This document shows positions 34,958-44,744 of a stretch of DNA of 64,000 nucleotides, one piece after another; the stretch's first letter is position 1; each line of letters starts with the position of its first letter. Source of the DNA: Curtobacterium sp. MCLR17_007. GTDB lineage: Bacteria; Actinomycetota; Actinomycetes; Actinomycetales; Microbacteriaceae. Position numbers and translations under genes: made by a program. The notes beneath the pieces were generated by a model. It was not told the DNA's origin. It saw nothing but the letters and a program-made list of their open reading frames with translations, and ran no database searches. The stretch is from positions 1,674,001 through 1,738,000 of the forward strand of contig NZ_CP126271.1 in assembly GCF_003234655.2 (NCBI RefSeq), read 5' to 3'.

Positions 34958-36481
34958 TCAGTACCCGAGGTTCGGGGCGAAGTTGCCTTCTTCGAGGCGG
35001 TTCTTCACTGCGACGAGGTACCGCGACGCATCCGCACCGTCGATGATCCGGTGGTCGTACGACAGCGCCAGGTAGACGAACGAACGGATCGCGATCGCTT
35101 CCTGACCGTCGACCTTCACGACGGCCGGGCGCTTCGTGACGATGCCCGTGCCGAGGATCGCCGACTGCGGCAGGAACACCACGGGGGTGTCGAACAGCGC
35201 GCCGCGCGAGCCGGTGTTGGTCAGCGTGAAGGTGCCGCCGGCGAGCTCGTCGGGCTTCAGCTGGTTGTTGCGCGTGCGCTCGGCCAGGTCGGCGATCGAC
35301 TTCGAGAACTGCGCCAGGTCGAGCGACGCCGCGTCCTTGATCACCGGGGTGAGGAGCCCGCGCTCGGTGTCGACCGCGATCGAGACGTTCTCGGTCTCCG
35401 GGTAGACGATCTCCTCGCCCTCGACCGTGGAGTTGATCTTCGGGTGGGCCTTGAGGGCCTCCGAAGCAGCCAGGGCGAAGAACGGCATGAAGGAGAGCTT
35501 CGAGCCGGTCTTCTCGAGGAACTCGGCCTTGTGTGCGTCGCGGAACTGCGCGACCTTCGTCACGTCGACCTCGACCACGCTGGTGAGCTGTGCGGTCGAC
35601 GTCATCGACTGCACAGCGCGCTCGGCGACGACCTTGCGCAGACGCGTCATCTTCTCTCGCGTGCCGCGGAGCGGTGACACCTCGGCGACGAACGGGCCGG
35701 ACGCGGCCGGAGCCGAGCTGCCCTGGTCGGACGAGCCGGCGGCCGGAGCGGCGGGGACGGCGGCGAGCACGTCCTCCTTCCGGATGCGCCCACCGACACC
35801 GGTGCCGGTGACCGTCGACAGGTCGACGCCCTGCTCGTTCGCGAGCTTGCGCACGAGCGGCGTGACGTAGCCCGACGCTGCGCCGTTCTGCGTCGGCTTC
35901 GGGACCTCCGCCGACGCGGTCGGGGCGCTCGACACTGCGGCTGCCGGAGCGGGGACCGCGGCCGGGGGAGCCGGAGCCGCGGCGGGCGGCGGGACCGGAG
36001 CGGCCTGCGGCACGGGCGACGCTGCGGGCGGTGCCGACGGCGCTGCCGGGGCGGCGGGCTGGGTCTGTCCAGCGGGAGCCGGCTCGGGCTCCGTCGGCTG
36101 GGGTGCGGGGGTCTCGGAGTCCTGCTCGGTGCTGGGCTCGACCTCGGGGGCCTCGTCCTCGGCAGCGGCCTCGTTGGAGGACTCCGCGGACTCGGCGCCG
36201 GCGTCGGATGCGCCCGAGTCGGAACCCGAGTCGGAGGACCCGTTGCCGTCACCGATCTTGACCAGGGGAGTCCCGACCTCGACGGTCTCGTCCTCGCCGA
36301 CGAGGATCTCCTCGACGACGCCGGCGATCGGCGACGGGATCTCGGTGTCGACCTTGTCGGTGGAGACCTCGAGCAGCGGCTCGTCGACCTCGACCCGGTC
36401 ACCGACGTTCTTCAGCCATCGGGTCACCGTGCCCTCGGTGACGCTCTCGCCGAGCGCCGGGAGGTTGACGGATTCGCTCAT
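34958..36481 (-). CDS. sucB: Dihydrolipoamide acyltransferase E2 of a 2-oxoacid dehydrogenase
   Basis: A 507-residue E2 subunit. Residues 1-80 form one lipoyl domain with the modified Lys in EVSTDKVDTEIPSP. A very long Ser/Asp-rich then Pro/Ala-rich linker (80-215) leads to the peripheral-subunit-binding domain (TPLVRKLANEQGVDLSTVTGTGVGGRI) and the catalytic acyltransferase domain, ending with the active-site SYDHRIIDGADASR. Many actinobacterial E2 proteins have two lipoyl domains; only one is present here. It probably serves pyruvate and/or 2-oxoglutarate dehydrogenase, as DlaT does; E1 genes are not in the window. It follows lpdA in an operon, with GAGGAG before the ATG. Confidence 0.92.
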   Translation of the reverse strand: MSESVNLPALGESVTEGTVTRWLKNVGDRVEVDEPLLEVSTDKVDTEIPSPIAGVVEEILVGEDETVEVGTPLVKIGDGNGSSDSGSDSGASDAGAESAESSNEAAAEDEAPEVEPSTEQDSETPAPQPTEPEPAPAGQTQPAAPAAPSAPPAASPVPQAAPVPPPAAAPAPPAAVPAPAAAVSSAPTASAEVPKPTQNGAASGYVTPLVRKLANEQGVDLSTVTGTGVGGRIRKEDVLAAVPAAPAAGSSDQGSSAPAASGPFVAEVSPLRGTREKMTRLRKVVAERAVQSMTSTAQLTSVVEVDVTKVAQFRDAHKAEFLEKTGSKLSFMPFFALAASEALKAHPKINSTVEGEEIVYPETENVSIAVDTERGLLTPVIKDAASLDLAQFSKSIADLAERTRNNQLKPDELAGGTFTLTNTGSRGALFDTPVVFLPQSAILGTGIVTKRPAVVKVDGQEAIAIRSFVYLALSYDHRIIDGADASRYLVAVKNRLEEGNFAPNLGY

Positions 36482-36545
36482 CGGGTGGACTCCTCTTCGC
36501 AGGGGTGGTTCGTGGTGGTGGATGTCATGGTGCGCTCTGCCGTGC

Positions 36546-37919
36546 TCACAGCGCGTGCAGGGGCTTGCCCGCGAGGTGCAGGAAGGCTTCGCCGAGGGCT
36601 TCACTCTGCGTCGGGTGCGCGTGGACGAGCGGGGCCACGTCCTCGGGGTGGGCTTCCCAGTTCACGGCGAGCTGGGCCTCAGCGATCAGTTCGCCGACGC
36701 GGGCGCCGATCATGCTGACGCCGACGACCGGGCCGTCGATCACCCGGACGACCTTGACGGCCCCCGAGGTGCCGATGATGTGGCTCTTGCCGTTGCCAGC
36801 GAGGTTGTACTCGTACATGTCGATCTTGTCGGCGCCGTACTGCTCTTCGGCCTTGGCCTGGGACAGTCCGACCGAGGCGACCTCGGGGTCGGAGTACGTG
36901 ACCTTCGGGATGTTCTTGTCCTCGATGATCACCGGGTTGAGGCCGGCGATCTCCTCGGCGACGAAGATGCCCTGCTGGAAGCCGCGGTGGGCGAGCTGCA
37001 GGCCGGGGACGATGTCGCCCACGGCGTACACGTTCGGCAGGTTCGTGGCGAGGCGTTCGTTGGTGGTGACGAAGCCGCGGTCCATCGCGACGCCGACCTC
37101 GTCGTAGCCGACGTTCTGCGTGACGGGGCCGCGACCGACGGCCACCAGCAGGACGTCACCGTCGAAGGTCTTGCCGTCCTCGAGCGTCACGACGACGCCG
37201 TTCTCGTGCTGCTCGACGCCCTGGAAGCGCACGCCGAGCGAGAACTCGATGCCGCGCTTGCGGAACGCGCGCTCGAGCTGCTTCGACATGGACTCGTCCT
37301 CAGCGGGGATGAGGTGGGGGAGCGCCTCGACGATGGTGACCTCGGCGCCGAAGGACTTCCAGACGCTGGCGAACTCGACGCCGATCACGCCGCCGCCCAG
37401 GATCACGACCTTGTTCGGGACGTAGTCCATCTTGAGCGCGGTCTCGGAGCTGATGACCCGGCCACCGAGCTCGAGCCCCGGCAGGGACTTCGAGTACGAC
37501 CCGGTCGCCAGCACCACGTTCTTGCCGGTGACGGTCTGGTCGCCGACCTGCACGGTGTTCTGGGAGGTCAGCCGACCCCAGCCCTCGACCACGGTGATCC
37601 CGCGGGCCTTGATGAGCCCCTGCAGGCCCTTGTACTTGGAGTTGATGACGCCCTGCTGGTACTCGATGACCTTCGGGACCTCGACACCGGCGAACTCCGC
37701 GATCACGCCGTACTTCTCGGCGTCGCGGGTGGCGTCGGCCACCTCGGCCGCGTGCAGGAGCGCCTTGGTCGGGATGCAGCCGCGGTGCAGGCACGTCCCG
37801 CCGAGCTTGTCGCCCTCGATGAGCGCGACGCTCATCCCGAGCTCGGCCGCCCGCAGCGCTGCGGCGTACCCGCCGCTGCCGCCTCCGAGGACCACGACGT
37901 CGTAAGTCTGTTCCGTCAC
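36546..37919 (-). CDS. lpdA: Dihydrolipoyl dehydrogenase (E3)
   Basis: A 457-residue flavoprotein re-oxidising dihydrolipoamide on E2 with NAD+. The FAD motif VVLGGGSGGYAAALRAAELG, the redox disulfide GGTCLHRGCIPTKALLH (two Cys four apart), the NAD motif VVILGGGVIGVEFASVW, the FAD-binding YAVGDIVPG and the C-terminal HAHPTQSEALGE with the active-site His-Glu are all present. The start is GTG 37919 (VTEQTYDVVVLGG). It is the first gene of the lpdA-sucB operon, with 64 bases between. Confidence 0.97.
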   Translation of the reverse strand: MTEQTYDVVVLGGGSGGYAAALRAAELGMSVALIEGDKLGGTCLHRGCIPTKALLHAAEVADATRDAEKYGVIAEFAGVEVPKVIEYQQGVINSKYKGLQGLIKARGITVVEGWGRLTSQNTVQVGDQTVTGKNVVLATGSYSKSLPGLELGGRVISSETALKMDYVPNKVVILGGGVIGVEFASVWKSFGAEVTIVEALPHLIPAEDESMSKQLERAFRKRGIEFSLGVRFQGVEQHENGVVVTLEDGKTFDGDVLLVAVGRGPVTQNVGYDEVGVAMDRGFVTTNERLATNLPNVYAVGDIVPGLQLAHRGFQQGIFVAEEIAGLNPVIIEDKNIPKVTYSDPEVASVGLSQAKAEEQYGADKIDMYEYNLAGNGKSHIIGTSGAVKVVRVIDGPVVGVSMIGARVGELIAEAQLAVNWEAHPEDVAPLVHAHPTQSEALGEAFLHLAGKPLHAL

Positions 37920-38088
37920 CTGGTGCAACTCCCTCGTGCGCGTCGGGGCCGGATCCGTCCTGTGGACACCGGCCCGCACATGGACACCACCGATGCGGCG
38001 TCCGACGGTCGGACCGCATGGTTCCGGTCCCGTCCCGTTCGTACCGGCGGGTGGCGCTGGAAAGGCCGCCCCGCCGGTACCAAACCTA

Positions 38089-39570
38089 CTACTTCGCCTG
38101 GAGCTCTTCTGCGAGGCCGATGAGCGTCCGGACCATCACGCCGGTCGCGCCCTTGCCGAGCCAGCCGTAGCCACCGCCCTTGTTCTCGGATGGGCCCGCG
38201 ATGTCGAGGTGCGCCCAGGGGACATCGCCCTCGACGAAGCGCTCCAGGAACTTGCCCGCGAGCAGCATCCCGCCGGCGGGGTTGCCCACCGTGGCGTTCA
38301 CCATGTCGGCGACCTCGCTGGCCAGCCGGGCGTCGAGTTCCTCGGGGAGGGGCATCGGCCAGATCGGCTCGGCGACCGCCGCGGCCACTGCGCGGATCTG
38401 CGCGACGAGGTCGTCCGTGCCCATGAGCCCGGTCGTGCGGTCCCCGAGTGCGACCACCTGGGCGCCGGTCAGGGTGGCGACGTCGACGACGGCGTCGGGC
38501 TGTTCGAGCGTGGCGGCGACCAGGCCGTCACCCAGGACGAGGCGACCCTCAGCGTCGGTGTTCGTGACCTCCACCGTCTTGCCGTTCTTCAGCGTCAGGA
38601 CGTCACCGGGGCGCGTCGCCGAGCCCGACGGCATGTTCTCGGCCAGGCACAGCCATGCGGTGACCTTGACGTCGAGTCCCAGTCGGGCAGCGGCCACGGT
38701 GGTGGCGAGCACGGTCGCGGCACCGGTCATGTCCGTCTTCATGCCGAGCATCGACGCGGCCGGCTTGAGCGAGAGCCCGCCCGAGTCGAACGTGATGCCC
38801 TTGCCGACGAGCGCGAGGTGCTTCGTCGCGGTCTCCGGCGCGTACCGGACGACGACCAGGCGCGGCGGCCGGACGGAGCCGACGCCCACCCCGAGGATGC
38901 CGCCGAAGCCCTGCGCCTCGAGTTCGGTCTCGTCGAGGACCTCGACGGTGAGCGGCAGCCCCTCGGCCAGGTCCGTCGCGACGGACGCGACGTCGGCCGG
39001 CCCGAGGTCGCCAGCGGCGGTGTTGACGAGGTCACGGACGAGCGCGGCGGCGTCGGCGACGATGGCCGGACGGACGGTCGCGTCCGCAGCGACCGAGTCC
39101 GGCGCGAGCACCGTGACGGTCTGCGAGCCGCGGGCGGGCGTGGTCGTGCCCGCGCCCTTGTGCCGGGTGAAGGCGTACGCGCCGAGCGCTGCGCCCTCGA
39201 GTGCGGCGTCGACGAGCTCGGTCGTGTCGGAGGGCAGCGCGAGGGCGATCGACGCGACCTGGGGCAGCTGACGGACGGCGCTGCCCGCGGCGGAGCGCAC
39301 GGCGGCGGCGTCGGTGCCGGAGCCCAGACCGATCAGCGCGATGCTCGTGGCGTCGATGCCGGTCGCGGGGATGCGGACGAGCTGGTCCTTGGCGCCCGTC
39401 GCGCCGATCGCGGTGAGGTCGAGGACGTCGAGGGCGTCGACGCTGCCCGTTGCGGGCGCTGCGAGCGAGGCGGGACCACCGTCGGCGCCGGGTCGCACGC
39501 CGACCACGAGCACGTCGGCGGAGATCGAAGAGGGGGAGGAACTGGCGGTGGAGAGCGTGGGTCGGACCAT
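38089..39570 (-). CDS. pepA: Leucyl aminopeptidase (M17)
   Basis: A 493-residue hexameric zinc/manganese peptidase. The metal and catalytic segments are visible: LVGKGITFDSGGLSLKP (Lys and Asp), KTDMTGAATVL, and NTDAEGRLVLGDGL with its Asp, Glu and Arg. The N-terminal macro-like domain is Ala/Thr-rich. TAGGGT at 39578-39583 lies 7 bases before ATG 39570, so it is probably leaderless. The order pepA-lpdA-sucB is conserved in actinobacteria; the 169-base gap 37920-38088 suggests lpdA has its own promoter. Confidence 0.95.
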   Translation of the reverse strand: MVRPTLSTASSSPSSISADVLVVGVRPGADGGPASLAAPATGSVDALDVLDLTAIGATGAKDQLVRIPATGIDATSIALIGLGSGTDAAAVRSAAGSAVRQLPQVASIALALPSDTTELVDAALEGAALGAYAFTRHKGAGTTTPARGSQTVTVLAPDSVAADATVRPAIVADAAALVRDLVNTAAGDLGPADVASVATDLAEGLPLTVEVLDETELEAQGFGGILGVGVGSVRPPRLVVVRYAPETATKHLALVGKGITFDSGGLSLKPAASMLGMKTDMTGAATVLATTVAAARLGLDVKVTAWLCLAENMPSGSATRPGDVLTLKNGKTVEVTNTDAEGRLVLGDGLVAATLEQPDAVVDVATLTGAQVVALGDRTTGLMGTDDLVAQIRAVAAAVAEPIWPMPLPEELDARLASEVADMVNATVGNPAGGMLLAGKFLERFVEGDVPWAHLDIAGPSENKGGGYGWLGKGATGVMVRTLIGLAEELQAK

Positions 39571-39655
39571 GCCTCCGACCCTACCCACGTCCTGTTCGCT
39601 GTCGGCGTGGGTTGCGCAGCAGGTGTGGACGAACGCCCCGCCTAGCATGGGGACG

Positions 39656-40579
39656 GTGAACCACCCCGAGGACCTCTACACCTTCGACGCGTCCGCCCCG
39701 ACGGTGCCGACCGGCCTCCACCTGGTCGCCGGCCTGACCGGGTTCGCCGACGCCGGTTCCGCCGTCGCGCAGGTGACGACCGCGATCACCGAACGCCTCG
39801 AGACCCGTCTCGTCGCGGAGTTCGACCCCGACGTGCTGCTCGACTGGCGCGCGCGTCGGCCGGTGATCACCTTCGACCACGACCACATCAGCGACGTCGA
39901 ACCGCCGCGCCTCGCCCTGCACCTGGTCCGCGACGAGCTCGGCCAGCCGTTCCTGTTCCTGTCCGGGTACGAGCCCGACTTCCAGTGGAACCGGTTCGTC
40001 CGCGCGGTGACCGACCTGGCCGCCCAGCTGCAGGTCGTCGACACCACGTGGGTGCAGTCGATCCCGATGCCGGTGCCGCACACCCGCGCGATCAACATGA
40101 CCGTGTCCGGCACCCGGGCCGACCTGATCGAGTCGATGAGCGTCTGGAAGCCGCAGACCCAGGCGCCCGCCAACGTCCTGCACCTGGTCGAGCACCGGCT
40201 CACCGAGCTCGAGCAGCAGGTGACGGGGCTGGTGCTGCTGGTGCCGCACTACCTGTCCGACACCGAGTACCCCGACGCGGCCGTCGCGGCGCTGTCCGGG
40301 ATCTCCGCCTCGACCGGACTGATCTTCCCGACGGACGCCCTACGCGAAGAGGGCCGCGAGTTCCTGTCGCGGGTCGACGAGCAGGTCGCCGGCAACGGCG
40401 AGCTGCAGCGGCTCGTCTCGGCGCTCGAGGAACGGCACGACACGTACATGGAGGGCAACGCCGTGTCCTCGCCGCTCACCAACGTCGACGGCGAGGTCCC
40501 GACGGCCGACGCGATCGCCGCGGAGCTGGAGCGGTTCCTCGCGGACCGCCGCGTGGACGGCGACGGCTCCGACAACTGA
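39656..40579 (+). CDS. PAC2 family protein
   Basis: A 307-residue protein of the PAC2 family, related to proteasome assembly chaperones. The start LHLVAGLTGFADAGSAVAQV, the GYEPDFQWNRF turn and VQSIPMPVPHTRAINMTVSGT match actinobacterial members (Rv2125-like). These are proposed to act in proteasome or protein-quality pathways, but function is unproven and no proteasome gene is in view. GTG 39656 is chosen because TAGCAT (39643-39648) lies 7 bases upstream; an in-frame ATG at 39647 overlaps that hexamer and is less likely. Confidence 0.9.
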   Translation: MNHPEDLYTFDASAPTVPTGLHLVAGLTGFADAGSAVAQVTTAITERLETRLVAEFDPDVLLDWRARRPVITFDHDHISDVEPPRLALHLVRDELGQPFLFLSGYEPDFQWNRFVRAVTDLAAQLQVVDTTWVQSIPMPVPHTRAINMTVSGTRADLIESMSVWKPQTQAPANVLHLVEHRLTELEQQVTGLVLLVPHYLSDTEYPDAAVAALSGISASTGLIFPTDALREEGREFLSRVDEQVAGNGELQRLVSALEERHDTYMEGNAVSSPLTNVDGEVPTADAIAAELERFLADRRVDGDGSDN

Positions 40580-40672
40580 GATCCGGACGGGAGGCCCTCC
40601 ACGGGTCGTCCGCTCGGCACGCGTCCTCCACGGGCCGCCTCGGCGGCGGGGCCGCGCCGCTACCCTTGTCGG

Positions 40673-41998
40673 GTGAACTCCCGCCGTGCCTTCGTCGTCT
40701 GGGGCGTCGCGGTGCTCGCCTACGTGCTGGCGGTCGTCCAGCGGTCCTCGCTCGGGGTCTCCGGTGTCGACGCCCAGGACCGCTTCGCGGTGTCGGCGGC
40801 CGTGCTGTCCACCCTGGCGGTCGTGCAGATCGCCGTCTACGCCGGACTGCAGATCCCGGTCGGCATCGCACTCGACCGGATCGGACCGCGCCGACTCGTG
40901 CTGCTCGGCGCGCTGCTGCTGACGGTCGGACAGGTCGTCGTGGCGGTGTCGCCGACGATCGGGCCCGCGATCGTGGGGCGCGTGCTCGTCGGGGCCGGGG
41001 ACGCGATGACCTTCATCTCGGTGATCCGTCTGCTGCCGATGTGGTTCAGCGGCAGGATCCTGCCGCAGATCTCGCAGTGGACGGGCAACCTCGGGCAGCT
41101 CGGACAGGTGGCGTCGGCGTTCCCGTTCGCCCTGCTGCTGCACGCCGCGGGCTGGACCGCCGCCTTCTCGGTCGCCGCTGCGGCCAGCGCGGTCGGGCTG
41201 GTGCTCGCGTTCGTCTTCGTCCGGAACGGCCCGGTCCCCGTCCGGACCGACACCATCCCGCTGCCGCTCGACCACACCTGGGCCGCGGCCTTCCACACGT
41301 TCGGGCACGCACTCCGTCGTCCGGGCACGCAGCTCGGCTTCTGGTCGCACTACGTCACGCAGTCGTCGGGGACGGTGTTCAGCCTGCTGTGGGGCGTCCC
41401 GATGCTGCGCGGGCTCGGGTACTCGTCGACCGAGGCGGCGGGCTTCCTGACCGTCATCGTCGTGGTCGGGTTCGTCGCCGGACCCCTGCTCGGCATCCTG
41501 TGTGCACGGTTCCCGCTCCGCCGGTCGAACCTGGTGCTCGGCGTGGTCGTCCTGCTCGGCGCGGTGTGGACCGCGGTGCTGCTCTGGCCGGGCCACCCGC
41601 CGACGTGGTTGCTCGTGCTGCTCGTCGTCGCGATGGGCATCGGCGGTCCCGGGTCGCTCATCGGGTTCGACTTCGCGCGCTCGTTCAACCCGATGGGGTC
41701 GCTCGGGTCGGCGAACGGCGTCGTGAACGTCGGCGGGTTCCTGGCGGCCTTCGTGATGATGTTCTGCATCGGCACCCTGCTCGACGCGGTGTCGCACGCG
41801 ACGGGCCAGACGGTCTTCGCATGGGCGAACTTCCGGATCGCGCTGACCGTGCAGTACGTCGTGGTGGGCTTCGGCGTGGCGATGCTCCTGCACGCACGAC
41901 GGCGGACCCGTGCGGTGATGCACGCCCAGGACGGAATACGGGTGGCCCCGCTCTGGGTTGCACTCGTTGCACGCCTGCGGAAGCAGAGCGTGCAATAA
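40673..41998 (+). CDS. Major facilitator superfamily transporter
   Basis: A 441-residue protein with 12 predicted membrane helices. The MFS loop between helices 2 and 3 reads GIALDRIGPRRLVLLG, and GRVLVGAGDAMTFISVIRLLPMWF fills helix 4 and the following loop, a pattern seen in NimT/CynX- and NNP-like carriers; a C-terminal Arg-rich tail follows. The substrate cannot be told. TACCCT at 40661-40666 lies 6 bases before GTG 40673 (leaderless). A terminator follows three bases after the stop. Confidence 0.85.
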   Translation: MNSRRAFVVWGVAVLAYVLAVVQRSSLGVSGVDAQDRFAVSAAVLSTLAVVQIAVYAGLQIPVGIALDRIGPRRLVLLGALLLTVGQVVVAVSPTIGPAIVGRVLVGAGDAMTFISVIRLLPMWFSGRILPQISQWTGNLGQLGQVASAFPFALLLHAAGWTAAFSVAAAASAVGLVLAFVFVRNGPVPVRTDTIPLPLDHTWAAAFHTFGHALRRPGTQLGFWSHYVTQSSGTVFSLLWGVPMLRGLGYSSTEAAGFLTVIVVVGFVAGPLLGILCARFPLRRSNLVLGVVVLLGAVWTAVLLWPGHPPTWLLVLLVVAMGIGGPGSLIGFDFARSFNPMGSLGSANGVVNVGGFLAAFVMMFCIGTLLDAVSHATGQTVFAWANFRIALTVQYVVVGFGVAMLLHARRRTRAVMHAQDGIRVAPLWVALVARLRKQSVQ

Positions 41999-42000
41999 TG

Positions 42001-42030
42001 ACTGACGGACCCATCGGGTTCCCCGTCAGT
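42001..42030 (+). terminator. MFS transporter gene terminator
   Basis: ACTGACGG / CCGTCAGT arms (8 bp perfect, 14-base interior that can extend by GGGTT/AACCC-like pairing), three bases past the stop TAA, upstream of the sigA leader. Confidence 0.7.
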
Positions 42031-42193
42031 GGTGCTCCTTCCAGAGCGCCGGTTTCGCCGGGGGACTTGACATGGGTCCTAGTGCTGCCCGGATGAATAG
42101 GACCGGCGACGCGGGGGAGACTGCGGCGCAGGCCCTGGGCAGCGAGGGAAGGCCACGAACCCGTCAACGTGGCATGACGAGAGAGGTGATCGC
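42031..42193 (+). promoter_or_regulatory. sigA promoter and leader
   Basis: A consensus -35 TTGACA lies at 42067-42072, rare in this window. A matching -10 is not obvious at 16-18 bases; GGATGAATAGG at 42091-42101 contains the nearest AT-rich stretch. About 90 bases of leader follow, ending in GAGAGGTGATCGC before ATG 42194. No gene is seen here. Confidence 0.5.
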
Positions 42194-43477
<1,284 letters not shown>

Positions 43478-43484
43478 GCCGCAC

Positions 43485-44744
43485 GTGCGTTTCTTCATCC
43501 CGATCCTGATCGGGCGGATCCTCCGCACCCTGGCTCGTGCCCGGGGCGGAGGGTCCGCGTACCCCGGCTTCATCGTGCTGAAGCTCGTGCCGGACTTCCT
43601 GCAGCACGTCACGAAGCAGTTCCCGAACGGTGTCGTGTTCGTCCTGGGGTCGAACGGCAAGTCGACGACGACGCACATGATCTCCGACATCGTGCGTGCA
43701 CACGGCTTGCGGGTGTTCACGAACCCGTCCGGTGCGAACCTGCCGCAGGGCATCGCGTCGGCGCTGCTGTCCGAGGTGTCGCTCGGCGGCAAGCTCAAGG
43801 CGGACATCGGCATCCTCGAGGTGGACGAGGCCTTCGCGGTCGAGCTCGCCGGCATCCTGTCGCCCTCGACGGTGACGATGCTCAACGTGCAGGTGGACCA
43901 GCTCTACCGCTTCTTCGAGACCGAGCGCGTGGCGACCATGATGCTCGACACCGCCTCGCTGTCGACGGCGAACGTCATCACCAACCACGACGACCAGTTC
44001 CTCGACGCCTACGTCGGCGTCGACGGCCAGCGCGTGCTCCGCTTCGGCGCGAGTGCCGACGTCGTCGCCGCCAGCCCGAACGGCCTGCAGAACGCCGACG
44101 ACTTCGACCGTGCCGACGCCACCGCGACGACGATCGACGCCGAGGTGACCGCGCACACGGGGGACGCCGCCACGATCGCGTTCGCCGGTGCCGACATCGC
44201 CGTGCGCCTGCCTGCACGCGGCCTGCACTACGCGGTCGACGCCGCAGCGGCCACGGCGACGGCCAGCGCCGCGCTCGGCTCGCAGTTCCAGGCGGCCGCC
44301 GTCACGCGGGCCTTCTCGACGATGAAGCCCGCCTACGGCCGCGGAGAGCGACTCCCCATCGCGGGCGAGTCCGCCGAGTTCACGATGTTCAAGAACGCCG
44401 CGAGCCTGCAGCTCAACCTCGATGCCCTGCCCGACCACCCGGAGCAGGTGCTCATGGCGATCGACGAGGGCACGCCGGACATCTCGTGGATCTACGACAT
44501 CGACTTCTCGAAGCTCGACCACGTCGACGTCGTCTCGGGCGACAAGGCCTGGCAGATCGCGATCGCCCTCGAGCACGCCGGCGTCCGCATCGGCAGGGTC
44601 GAGCCCGACGTCGAGACGGCGATCAAGCACATGCAGCAGCTCGGGTCGACGACGTCCGGCACGAAGAACTTCATCGTCAACTACGAGATCATGATGATCG
44701 CCCGCAAGGCGCTGGGCCACCCGGACCTGGAGAAGACCGCATGA
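43485..44744 (+). CDS. MurT-like Mur ligase without zinc ribbon
   Basis: A 419-residue homologue of MurT, the ATP-using half of the lipid II isoglutaminyl synthase MurT/GatD. The P-loop VLGSNGKSTTTHM has Lys59; the acidic ILEVDEAF segment and the C-terminal DUF1727 domain with SWIYDIDF (Asp338, equivalent to the catalytic Asp349 of S. aureus MurT) are kept. Canonical MurT has a four-cysteine zinc ribbon in its middle domain; this protein has no cysteine at all. GTG 43485 lies 7 bases after the sigA stop. It overlaps the GatD-like gene by four bases, so the two products likely form a complex. Confidence 0.85.
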   Translation: MRFFIPILIGRILRTLARARGGGSAYPGFIVLKLVPDFLQHVTKQFPNGVVFVLGSNGKSTTTHMISDIVRAHGLRVFTNPSGANLPQGIASALLSEVSLGGKLKADIGILEVDEAFAVELAGILSPSTVTMLNVQVDQLYRFFETERVATMMLDTASLSTANVITNHDDQFLDAYVGVDGQRVLRFGASADVVAASPNGLQNADDFDRADATATTIDAEVTAHTGDAATIAFAGADIAVRLPARGLHYAVDAAAATATASAALGSQFQAAAVTRAFSTMKPAYGRGERLPIAGESAEFTMFKNAASLQLNLDALPDHPEQVLMAIDEGTPDISWIYDIDFSKLDHVDVVSGDKAWQIAIALEHAGVRIGRVEPDVETAIKHMQQLGSTTSGTKNFIVNYEIMMIARKALGHPDLEKTA

